Positions 23,643 to 33,694 of a DNA stretch of 64,000 bases are shown here, piece by piece (the first letter of the stretch is position 1; each line of letters starts with the position of its first letter). The notes below the pieces were generated by a model. It saw nothing but the letters and a program-made list of their open reading frames with translations. It did no database searches and had not been told where the DNA came from. Source of the stretch: Paramecium tetraurelia. Its lineage: Eukaryota > Ciliophora > Oligohymenophorea > Peniculida > Parameciidae. The stretch spans positions 1 through 64,000 of the forward strand of contig NW_001799444.1 of the NCBI RefSeq assembly GCF_000165425.1, read 5' to 3'. Made by a program: the position numbers and the translations under genes.

Positions 23643-25978
23643 ATGCAAAATAAATTATTGGATAAAGTTTAGGAGGAAAACGCTAGCAACAAAATGAGCA
23701 AATTGTTCAAAGGAGGCTAAAATGATTATTATGTTTCAATGAAAGAGGAAGATAGCCATTAGATTGAAATGAACAAAATTTAGAGAAAGAAAGTGTTTTT
23801 ATCAGGTAGTGAGGATGAAGAAGAAAGATTGCCAATACCAATAATTAAATAGGAGGATAATAAATGTAAGATGATTGTTATTCTATTAGAAATGTAAGTG
23901 TATCAGCAACCAGAGATGAGGAAGAGTGACATTTTAGATGAAGTGCCGTCATAAGAAAATATGGATGGGTTAAATGGGATGGGACAATTTGAGCTCTCTC
24001 CCATTAACATCCAAGCTGGAAAAAAGAAAAACAAAACCAAGAAAAACAAATCAAAAAAGAAAAAAGTGAAGCATCGAGCATTACCATTCAGTTGGAATAC
24101 TTATAAATTCTTATTACACTATCCCTTATAACATTTAAAACTAACTATATTAGTGAATGTATTGATAGTATTATCAGCTGTAGCACAAATGTTATTACCT
24201 TGGATACTTGGTAGATTGATTGATGCAATCACTAAGAATGTGTAATAAACTCAAGGTTCAGACACAGATCCAATAAATAATAAAGATATTCCCAATAATC
24301 TTATTGACGAGGAATTACATACAAAATTATCAAAACAATTTTTATATGTATTGGCAACTTATACTGTTCTATCCTTAGTACGAGCATTTGCCAATTAAAT
24401 ATGGTAAGAACAAATATACAATGATATGAGGGAGGATGTGTTAAAATCCTTTTTATCCTTTGATTTAACCTTCTTTAACACATATAGGAATGGTGAAATT
24501 ATATCTAGAATGACAAATGATTTACAATCTGCTAAATCAGCTGTCAGTGGAAATATTATTTTACTAATAAGAAATTGTTGTTTGACAATTTTCAATATAA
24601 TAATCTTATTCGCATTGTCTTGGAAAGTGACATTGGCAATTTTAGCACCTATGCCCTTGTATACTGTTCTCACAACAATTCATACAAGACTCGGAAAGAA
24701 GTTCGAAAAATTAGGTTAAGAATACCAAGCAAAACTGACAGCCTTGGCAGATGAGATAGTATCAGGAGTAGTTACAGTAAAGAGTTTTTGCACAGAACAA
24801 TTTGAAATCAAGAAATTTCACAAATAATTAGATTTAAATATTAAATTGGCATAAAAGAGAGGAGTAAATAATGGATGCTACTAAGCATCGAGTGCTTTAT
24901 TTACCTAATTAGGTTCCTTAATAGTTTTATGGTATGGAGGTAGATTAGCAATGAATAATTCAGCAGAACTATCAGCAGGGTATAATATTATCAATATTAT
25001 TTTAGTGACTTAACTACTATAATCTTATATTCAATACAATTATCTACATCCAGTTCAAATATAAGCGAATCCTTTGCTAAGATTGTGAGTGCTACTGGAG
25101 CATTTGAAGGAGTTCTTGATATGCTTAGATGGGAGTCTCTTGTAAAAGAAGCACCTGATGCTATAGATCACATAACCCCAACAGGAGAGATTTAATTTAA
25201 AAAAGTCGTGTTTTCATATCCAAACTCTTAAGTTTAAGTGTTGAAAGGAATCTCCCTCAAAATAAACAAAGGAGAATATGTAGCATTTGTAGGACCTAGT
25301 GGCAGTGGAAAGTCTACAATTATGCATTTGTTAGAGAGATTTTATGATCCATAATAAGGTTCCATATATTTTGATGAGATTAACATTAAATAATTCAAGC
25401 TCAAGGCTTTGAGAAAGGCCATAGGATTGGTCTCTTAAGATCCAGTATTATTCGAAGGAACGATAGAATCAAACATTATTTATGGAACTGAAACCTATAC
25501 AAAGGATGACTTTGAATGGGCTACTAAGGCTGCTGGAGTGTGGTAATTCGTTTCTGATAAATTCAAATTCCCTCATGGATTTGATACTTTTGTTGGAGAA
25601 CATGGTTACACATTAAGTGGAGGTCAGAAGTAAAGAATAGTCATTGCCAGGGCCTTATTGAAGAGGCCAAAGATATTAATCTTTGATGAAGCAACATCAG
25701 CTCTAGATGCAGAAAGTGAATTTCAAGTTCAAACTGCTATCGATGAGTTAATTTAAAAAGGAAGCAAAAATATTACTGTTCTAGTGATTGCTCATAGGTT
25801 GAGTACGATTGTCAATTGCAACAGAATTGTTGTATTACAAAATGGTGTAGTAGCAGAGCAAGGAACACATTAAGAATTGCTGAACAATCCTGATGGAATT
25901 TATAGACAGCTGGTAGAAAGACAACTATCGGGAGTTATTGATTCAAAGGACAATGATGGAGATTCGGAAGCTTAATGA
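23643..25978 (+). CDS. ABCB-type half ABC transporter
   Basis: About 760 residues: a hydrophilic, Lys-rich N-terminal extension, one six-helix membrane domain, and one nucleotide-binding domain. Walker A is GPSGSGKST (25291-25317), the signature LSGGQKQR is at 25613-25636, Walker [13 protein letters not shown] at 25675-25710 and the H-loop AHRLST at 25789-25806. It resembles mitochondrial/ER half transporters (ABCB8/ABCB10, TAP-like) and would work as a dimer. Introns at 23866-23889 (24 nt) and 24980-25005 (26 nt). An in-frame ATG at 23610 would add 11 residues. No obvious mitochondrial presequence: the N terminus is acidic to mixed. Substrate unknown. Confidence 0.9.
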
Positions 25979-26026
25979 TATGAAATTTTAATTATTTTAT
26001 TTAACAAAAATATTATTTATTATTTG

Positions 26027-26404
26027 ATGCAATTAATCAAATCATTCATATTGGCACCTAAACAAGAATATAATAGACATGAAGCCTAGTTCATTCAAAG
26101 GTTTATGAAGATACTCGAAGAGGAACTCATTGTTTAGCATTCCAACAAATAATCTATTTAAAGAGAAAATTGCAACAACAAAATACCCTCGATTGTGAAT
26201 CATCGATTAAGATCCTACAGTACTAATGTCTAGAGTACTAGTAAATTAAATGATTAACTTCATATATCCTAAATCGAAAAGACCAAAAAATCGAAAATAG
26301 AGTTGCTACCAAAATTATCCATTAGATAGTTTGAATTTAAGGACATTGAAAAGCCGTACAGGAAAAGAAAATTAATCTAAAGTAAAAAGAATATAAAATA
26401 ATGA
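26027..26404 (+). CDS. Short basic protein, unrecognised
   Basis: 125 residues, one exon, rich in Lys, Arg, Ser, Gln and Ile (FIQRFMKILEEELIVQ; IPSIVNHRLRSYS; LPKLSIRQFEFKDIEKPY). Predicted mostly disordered with a short helical start; no domain recognised. Its TGA lies 3 bp from the stop of the next, convergent gene, so the two genes meet tail to tail with essentially no spacer. Confidence 0.55.
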
Positions 26405-26407
26405 CAG

Positions 26408-27552
26408 TCATTCATTGATGATTAATCTTCTCCTTAACATGAAATTACTTTTTTCATTTTCTATTTATTAAGTTAACTCTGAATTCTCTTTTCTTTCGTT
26501 TGTGAAGAATTCTAGTGTCTATTTTTTCCTTAATGATCTACTAGCCTATACACTCTTTATTCTGCCTGTATCTACTTTTGGTTTTGATTTTGCTATTATG
26601 TCCTTAGACTTATAACATTTTTATTAATTTTCTAACATCTTCAACTGTCCCAATCTGATCATTTCATCTGAATTTTCACTCACTTTTTTGGTGATCATCT
26701 ACTTTAAACCAGTTATCCCTTTGTGACTTTGTTTTAAGGTAGTATTCCTTCGATTATGCCTTTTGATAGAATCTGGAGATAAATTCTGGATTAAAGATTC
26801 TCAAATTCATTAGAATTATAATTTATACCTTTGTTTTCAGTTCTATTCGTTAACCAAGCAAACGCAACAGATGCTGCATATTTAGTTTGTATTTTCTCCA
26901 TAACTAGTTCTTTTCGTGTGTTTTCATCTTATTATTATTCATCTAAATTTCTTTAAGAATGCATTGGATTTTATATATCGTTGGTAGGATCGGTGGATTT
27001 TGAATACAAAATCGATTACTTCTTCATTTTATCTGAGGATTAATTCAAATTTTGCTTTAGTTTGAGTTTCCTCCTTATAACATTAAATATCGGTTCTAAT
27101 TTCTTAGCTTTTAATCTTAAAGTGGCTACTTACATCTCCTCTTTTCTCTCCAAAATTTTATCGATGAGTAAAATCCTAAATTTAAGATGCTCTCAATAAA
27201 TTTACCTTTCTTCAGCTGTAGACAACTATTTTAAAGATTATATTATTTAAGTTTTATCATTGAAATCAGATAGTAAATTATATGCTTCCCTCACTTTTTA
27301 ACCTTTGATTCCATTTTATATAGACTTTATTACTTCTTGATTTTTCAAGCTGGCCTTCAATTTGTCATACAATTATCCTCTTTCCGAAGTTTTAGGAATT
27401 GTTGATAAGTCTCCTATTCTTGGAGATTCAACAGGAGAAACTAGAGTTGTAATACTATAAGGAGTTGGATTGTGCGAATGAACAGTGAAGGCTGGTGATT
27501 TGTGATTTGGACTATAAATTGGTCGAGACAACAATAATTAATCAAAGCTCAT
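26408..27552 (-). CDS. Uncharacterised Lys/Ser-rich protein with helical core
   Basis: About 360 residues after removing introns at 27176-27205 (30 nt) and 26800-26828 (29 nt). The N-terminal part is Ser/Pro-rich (SRPIYSPNHKSPAF; TLVSPVESPRIGD) with many possible proline-directed phosphosites, then a helical region (TAEERILLIDKILERKEEMQ) and a basic tail. No known domain. Start is 37 bp downstream of the kinase gene's stop on the same strand. Confidence 0.6.
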
Positions 27553-27589
27553 TTAATTTTAATAATTACTATATTATAATGCAAATATT

Positions 27590-29266
27590 TCATTCATGAT
27601 GATCTATACTTTATCTCTTCTTCCCAACTTCTTCACTTAAACTTGTTTAGAATTCTTAAAATGTGATTTCCCCATCGCCATTAGCATCAAAAAATTCAAA
27701 GCATGCAATTATTTCTTCTTATGAAATGTTTGCCTCAATTCTCTTTAAGAGTAAGCCCATTTCATTTTTATCTAATCTCTGATCTGCTGATTTGTCAAAC
27801 TAAATTAATCAAAACAAATTATCACTTTTTTAAACAAATCGAGCAAATTGATTTTATATTTTTAGATTGATAATTTTAATTTCTCTATAACATAATTAGC
27901 TCTCTCCTCAATAGAACTCTGAGACTTTAATTAATGTGGTAGAATAGACAATTTCTTATGAGATCCACCTCCTCTTTACTATTATTATGGATTGGCATTT
28001 GTAACAATCTTTTAAGTAATTGAAGATTTAAATACCTAATTATCTTCCAGCCACTTTTTAAATTCCTCAAACTCAATCTAATTATTCCCATCATCATCAA
28101 ATTTATTAAATATATATTCTATTTCCTCTCTTGTGATGTCTTTGTCTACTTTTTATAGAAATTTCCCCAATTCATTGACATCTAAAGCCTTATCCTTTGA
28201 CATGTCTAAATCTGCAAACAATTTATGAATGTCAATTTTCTCTTTACATATCATCTATCTAATATCATTAATTAAATATTGAGCCTTATCTTCTAATTTG
28301 TTATTTCCTTTGATAAAATCCTTAAAAAAGATTAAGGACAATTAGATACCGAAAAATATTGACTGATGGCTGGGTGTTTGTAGATCTCTTCCCAAGACAT
28401 TCTTTTATTCTCATCTGCTTAGAGACACCCTATAATCAAGTCTTATGTTTCTTATGAGACTTAATTTTTGTCAGTCGGAAATTTCAAAGGTTAGGTTCTG
28501 ATATTTTTGAGTAATTCTGCCGGAGATCTGGCTGTCCAGGGAGCTAGAAACGTTTAAAATGGAATTTACTTTTGCCAAATAATGCTTCATAAAAAATGAA
28601 GCCTATGCTCCATACATCTGTTTTTGAATTGTATCTCTTGTGATCCAAGATCTGAGGACTCATGTATAGTGGAGTACCAACCATTGAAGCCATCATTGTT
28701 TTTTTAAAATTATCCACACACTTTGCAAATCCAAAATCTGCTAGTTTATAAGTCTTTTATAAATTTTTAAAACTTACTTATTTGTCAATTAAAATATTTG
28801 CTGGTTTGAGATCTCTATGAATTATACCATTTTTTATGAGGTGTGTAAATCCATTGAGTACATCAACCAGGAATTTGATTGCCTCCTTTTCTGGGAGTAA
28901 CTTCCTTTTTTTTAAAAGTCTTAAAGAAAAATATAATAATTTACTCGTCAAAATCCCCTCCATCACAGTATTCTTAAACAATATAATAATTATTGTTTGT
29001 TTCCATGACATCTAGCAATTAGACGATATTGGGACTTTTTAATTTCTGCATAATTTTAATTTCCTAAATCAATCCCTCCCTAAGATAATCATCTCTATAT
29101 TAATAAATAGGTAAAATTACGCATTGATTACAGATTTGCTTAACGTTTTAATGGCTACTTTTTCTCCAGTTTTTTCGTTTGTTCCTTTAAAAACTTCCGC
29201 ATAGGATCCTTAACCAATTCTATCTTTCACATTAAAAATATATTTGTCTATTCTTTTATCTGTCAT
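27590..29266 (-). CDS. Ser/Thr protein kinase with four EF hands
   Basis: About 500 residues. Kinase domain at the N terminus: GQGSYAEVF glycine loop, VAIK lysine, HRDLKPAN catalytic loop, DFGFAK, and GTPLYMSPQIL, of the ULK/CDPK-like type. Two EF-hand pairs follow, with loops DMSKDKALDVNE, DDDGNNQIEFEE, DKSADQRLDKNE and DANGDGEITFQE; the last two are good Ca2+ binders. Seven or so introns of 24-30 nt interrupt it, including one directly before the last EF pair. The layout matches Ca2+-dependent protein kinases, but the activation segment looks closer to ULK/Fused kinases. A junction helix acting as autoinhibitor was not obvious. Confidence 0.85.
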
Positions 29267-29350
29267 CAAAATTAAATAATTTTTTTGATTAAATATCAAT
29301 ATATTATTATTAATTAGTGCATTATTATGTGTTAATGTAAGAAAAGAAAA

Positions 29351-30000
29351 TCATCTAGAACCTCTGCCTTTCTTGGCTGTATTACTCACATAGGGCTTGG
29401 CATAGGATCCTGGTAAACCTGCTGCTCTACCAAAGTGTTTTAAAGCTTCCCAAACTCTTGGACCTCTTAATAAAATTGTTCCTGTTCCTAAAAACTCATA
29501 TTTACTATCAATACTAGTTGGATTTTATTATACTAACTAATCAAAAGTTAAGACCTTTCCGCCAGCAGCAAGAATTCTTTTTCTTGCAGTCTCTGTAAAT
29601 CTTAATGCGCAAACATTGATCTTTGGAACATTAAGTAAACGAATGCTATTGAATTGCTTTATTCATGATAATTACTCATCCGCGACAGTGCCAACAACAA
29701 CCAAAGTTCTAGTTTTGTCTTTAGCTGTATTAATTTATTTTACAAGTCTGCTTACACTAATTGGATATCTGGCTGTTCTAGTTGATTGAAGTCTTCTTAA
29801 AACAGTTGCATTAAAATTAGAGTCTGTTCTTCTTGCCAAGAATTTGTATAACTAATTTAATTGTGAATCATCGAATTATTTTTATCAATAATTTCAAATA
29901 AAGATTTGTGGATGTTACTTTTCTAACTACATTTCTTTACACTCTAGTCTTCTTATAAGCATCAAATCCCTAACGTTGGATTATGCATATTAGTTACCAT
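29351..30000 (-). CDS. RPL18: 60S ribosomal protein eL18
   Basis: About 187 residues. [50 protein letters not shown] and the C-terminal [15 protein letters not shown] match eL18 along its length. An intron of 28 nt begins immediately after the ATG (29970-29997), another of 30 nt lies at 29646-29675. Between KLLIK and LYKFL, 28 nt at about 29852-29879 must be removed; it ends in TAG but has no GT at its start (AT instead). This is the only intron in the window for which I could find no GT donor. Confidence 0.9.
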
Positions 30001-30082
30001 TATTAAAATAAATATATCTTTATTTGATTTATGGTTTAAGAAATCAATTCTTTAACATTATTATCAAAACGAAATAAATTAC

Positions 30083-30724
30083 TCATAAAGCCTTTCCTTT
30101 TGCTTTTTTTGCATTCCCTTGGGGAATTGTCACCTTATTTTATTGCTGGGGTTATTCAGGTTTTTTCAACTCCTCTACAATGGATTCACTAAAATGAATT
30201 ATATTATACGTTGCATTCTTGGCATTCAAATTTTTACTACTTTTGTTTTTGCGAACTAAAAATAAGGCTCCTATGATTCCAATATTAAAAATTATTTACA
30301 GATATTCTCTATCAATATCTCTAATAAACAATTATAAATTTCAAATACACTTATTTTGAGTAAATTAGAGGATTGTGAGCATATCCAGTTATTATCACTG
30401 TTAGAAATGCTAAAAAATACCCAGCCTTTTGGATTCCTATTCCAACAGCAAATCCAAGCAATGTTTATGTTATCCCAAAGGCGAGTATTATGTTTGGAGT
30501 GTATTGAATAAAATTAGCTGGTTTCTTATTTATTAAGTTGTTGATACCAATGTTTCGATATTCTCCAAGGATGATCCAATTAGATTTGTTGCATATGCAT
30601 AAAATACTGGGTATCGTATGTTGACGTAGTGGATGTAGGAATCTTAATGAAAAAATTAAGAGAATCCTGCATGGACATACAAGATGGCTAAGAGGATTCT
30701 GCCAATATATTTAGAAAACCTCAT
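30083..30724 (-). CDS. DoxX-like four-helix membrane protein
   Basis: About 195 residues. The N-terminal helix SKYIGRILLAILYVHAGFSQF resembles the DoxX/SURF4-type start, followed by NFIQYTPNIILAFGITQTL, a helix with GFAVGIGIQKAGYFLAFLTVI and a last one (IIFNIGIIGALFLV) before a basic tail ending AKKAKGKAL. Two introns (23 and 28 nt) are needed to keep the helices in frame. Family by resemblance of helix pattern only; role unknown. Starts 39 bp from the divergent PDI gene. Confidence 0.6.
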
Positions 30725-30763
30725 TTTTATAAAATATTGAATTAATTATATTAAGTCGTTTTA
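30725..30763. promoter_or_regulatory. 39-bp divergent intergenic region
   Basis: The DoxX-like gene (minus) and the PDI gene (plus) start 39 bp apart. Any core promoter elements for both must fit here or reach into the coding regions. The region is AT-rich with no distinct motif that I can name. Confidence 0.4.
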
Positions 30764-31265
30764 ATGATTTTAGTACTATTGGTAAATCTAATTTTGGCAA
30801 CTGGTAAACTAAAGTAACATCATTTGAACCATTAAGTGATGTTTAAAAGGGAAAATGAAGTAGTCGTTTTAGATGCTTCAAATTTTGATGCAGCATTGAT
30901 GAGATTTGAAGTTTTATTAGTAGATTTCTATGCACCATGGTGTCCACATTGGTAAATCAACATGTATATTTAGCCAAAAATTAATGCCCTAATTTGAAGA
31001 AGCTGCTAATATATTAAAATAAAGAAAAAGCAAAATTAATTTAGCCAAAGTTGATTGCACTAAAGAATCGTTTCTATGTCATGAATCTGAAGTTAGAGGA
31101 TATCCTACTCTTCGAGTTTTCTATCATGACAAAAGGTTTCCTTATCTCGGTGACAGAACCTCACATGGAATTGTAGATTTTATGGAAAAGCACTTAAAGC
31201 AAGAAGAAGAAAAAGAAAAATAAATGTTGGGATATAGACATAGACATTAAGAAGACTTACCTTGA
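30764..31265 (+). CDS. Single-domain protein disulphide isomerase-like thioredoxin
   Basis: About 158 residues: a cleavable signal peptide (MILVLLVNLILATG), a thioredoxin fold with DFYAPWCPHCQKLMPQFEEA as active site, and the cis-Pro segment RGYPTLRVF. CPHC is close to the PDI CGHC. A 22-nt intron at 30952-30973 falls within the codon for the second active-site Cys. The C-terminal tail is charged (KQEEEKEKQ) and ends in EDLP with no KDEL-type signal, so ER retention is not evident. Confidence 0.85.
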
Positions 31266-31313
31266 ACCATAATTATTTGAGCAAACACAAAGTTAAAACA
31301 TAATTTAACAAAA

Positions 31314-32503
31314 TCATGGTGTATGTTCTTCAAAGTTTTGTAATTCTTGTTCAATCTATGCTTAATCTTCATCACCAACTGCATTTCCTATTAAATCTGT
31401 ATCATCTTGTAACATTTAGTCCTCAGATACGCCTCCCCTATTTATTGATGAGATTATCTAGAATACATACAACATGATTATACATTCCAATCCTTTGAAA
31501 CTTAAAAACTAACGACACTTCTACCAACTTAAATAGCCATGTTATTATTCATATCAACTGACATCAAAGCAGGTGATTTTAATAGAACTAAAGTTCCAAA
31601 CTTTGATTACTAATCTTCAATCACAAAACCAGCTATTATTAGTAAGATAACATTTACAATTTATAAATTTAATTAAAGCATGACATCTAGATACAGAAAT
31701 ATCTGTTATCCTTACATCTGAATCATGACCTCTTCCTAGTTTTATTTGTTGTTTCTATGCAAAACTGATTATGTGAGTTCCTTTACTCTTGTTACGTTCT
31801 CTACTCAAGATTTCCAAAGTAATGTATGGAGCATCAGGCTTGGGTATAATTATGGTCTCAAAGATTCTGTCCTGATATCTTATTCTACCTAGATGTCTAA
31901 TATTATCATAATTACTAGGAATAATGGCCTTACATACTTCGCAATCAAATTATCTCCATTGAAATGAAACCGAAAACTTCGTTGTTTTAGGGGATAACTT
32001 ACTAACTAACCATGTTTATAGACATTATATATGTATGTATTTAACAGATCCTTAACATTTGCAACAATCAATCAATGGATTGTCTTTATTTGTTTAGGAA
32101 TCATTATAGCATATTCTGCAACAAGGCTCTTCTGTTTGACTTCTTTTATCATCTTCTTAAGTATTAATGTTCATTGTATTTAAACATTTCTCTGAAACAT
32201 ATTTTTATAATTCTGGTTCTATACTCCCTTTATTCGCACTGTTATTATCAACAGAACATTTGATTTCTCTAATTCGAAATCTAACTCTCCCCAATTTCAC
32301 ATAATCTCCCTCCTTTAAATCATATCCCTTCATTAATCATTATTATTTCTTACTTAACCATCGGATAATTTACTTTTGGTTGATTTTACAACTATCCATG
32401 GGCAGTTGTCATTCAATCCTTCTTGATCTTCTGCCTTAGAGATCTTCAAACTAGTTTCAACTTAATATTTTGAAAATTGGCGTGTCAATTTAAGTAATTC
32501 CAT
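31314..32503 (-). CDS. RING-CH (MARCH-type) and FHA domain protein
   Basis: About 370 residues. A RING-CH zinc finger reads CCRICYNDS...CCKCQGSVKYIHIQCLQTWL...CEVCKAIIP (C4HC3). About 60 residues later comes an FHA domain: IKLGRGHDSDVRITDISVSRCHALI. The stretch before the RING (YDLKEGDYVKLGRVRFRIREI) also looks like an FHA beta-sandwich half. No TM helices, unlike membrane-bound MARCH ligases. Likely a soluble E3 ubiquitin ligase guided by phospho-Thr recognition. Three introns of 25-26 nt; the acidic C terminus ends NFEEHTP. The start at 32503 is the first ATG but an upstream short exon cannot be excluded. Confidence 0.8.
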
Positions 32504-32697
32504 GACGTCTTGTTGATTTTAGAATTACTATAACAATATACTTATTTGCTACTTATAACTCTTCTTTTGTTTAGATAATTTTTATATTTTCTTTTTAACG
32601 AATTAATCTCACTAGATTAAGTTGTTAGATTACTTAATTATGTATTTGTTTTGATTTGACCTTTTATAACATTTTTGTTTTCATAATCGAATAAACC

Positions 32698-33165
32698 ATG
32701 AGAGAATCGCGATTCCAAGTGAAATGTTTTATTGTTCTTTTTTTATTTTTAAAACATTCTTACAATGAAACAGGTGAAACTTTGTTTGCATTTCTGATAT
32801 CATCCTAACTAGAAACACAATTCCCCATTTATTAATTTTATATAATTATATTCTTTCAAATAAATTATAAATTAAACTTTTTATAATTACTCAAGAAAAT
32901 AGCACCTAAATCGAATTAAATTTCTGCCAAACTTATAAATCTAACCACAGAACCTTGGTCTTTGACTATTGTTAAGATAAAACTATAACATTATGATTAT
33001 ATTCCTAATTTTTTTGTGAAGCAAATTTCAAATTTAAAATCATCCTAAATAAAAAAACAAAATACACAGTAAAATCAAAAATCAATATTCTTAAATGATT
33101 TCACAAATTGCTAGAATGTCAGAATCAACTTTCCAGATAAAAATTTCAAATGTTATTACCAATGA
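32698..33165 (+). CDS. Candidate small secreted or anchored protein
   Basis: A TGA-free frame of 155 codons starting with a basic residue cluster and a hydrophobic stretch (CFIVLFLFLK) that could be a signal sequence. Downstream it is Asn/Gln/Lys-rich (TEPWSLTIVKIKLQHYDYIP; NDFTNCQNVRINF). No family recognised. Because TGA is rare in such AT-rich DNA, an open frame of this length can arise by chance, so this is only a candidate. The flanks 32504-32697 show nothing. Confidence 0.3.
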
Positions 33166-33694
33166 TTATTAGTAGAGATGCCCAATTTAGAAACAACCAA
33201 AAATGAACGGGAGTTGCCTATCACTTAAAATTTCTATTTCTTCAAATTTTTATAAATAAATTATAGCTGATATCATCAAAGAAGAGTATTGATTAACTTA
33301 TATTAAGTTGGTTATTATACTATTCTAGTTCACATTATAAAATTAAATCTGAAAAAAAGGATTATAAATATTAATTTAAAAATTTCAATTAATGATTATT
33401 GTGATATAATAAACTAATTTTTAAATCTAATGAATTTAAAAGACTTTTTTTAATTGTTGATTAATTGAAAAAAGACGTCCTATGAGACATCTAATAATAG
33501 AAAGTGGTTTTTAATATTTCCCATAATTAGAATCTATGGAAATTTACATTATTTATTCTCATCCTGTAACTATTTAAGATTATATATTATATTGCATAAT
33601 GAAAATTTTTAATAATTGAGAAATAATAAATATTATAATATTATAAAAACAAATAGAGAAATTAGGTTACATAGTTAAAACAATAATATTAAAA
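33166..33694. other. 529-bp gap
   Basis: Very AT-rich spacer before the 3' end of the ligase gene. No coding frame, repeat or RNA gene seen. Confidence 0.5.

Noticed and set aside
24395-24673. Minus-strand frame opposite the ABC transporter
   Set aside because: Antisense shadow of the membrane domain; the plus strand carries all ABC motifs.
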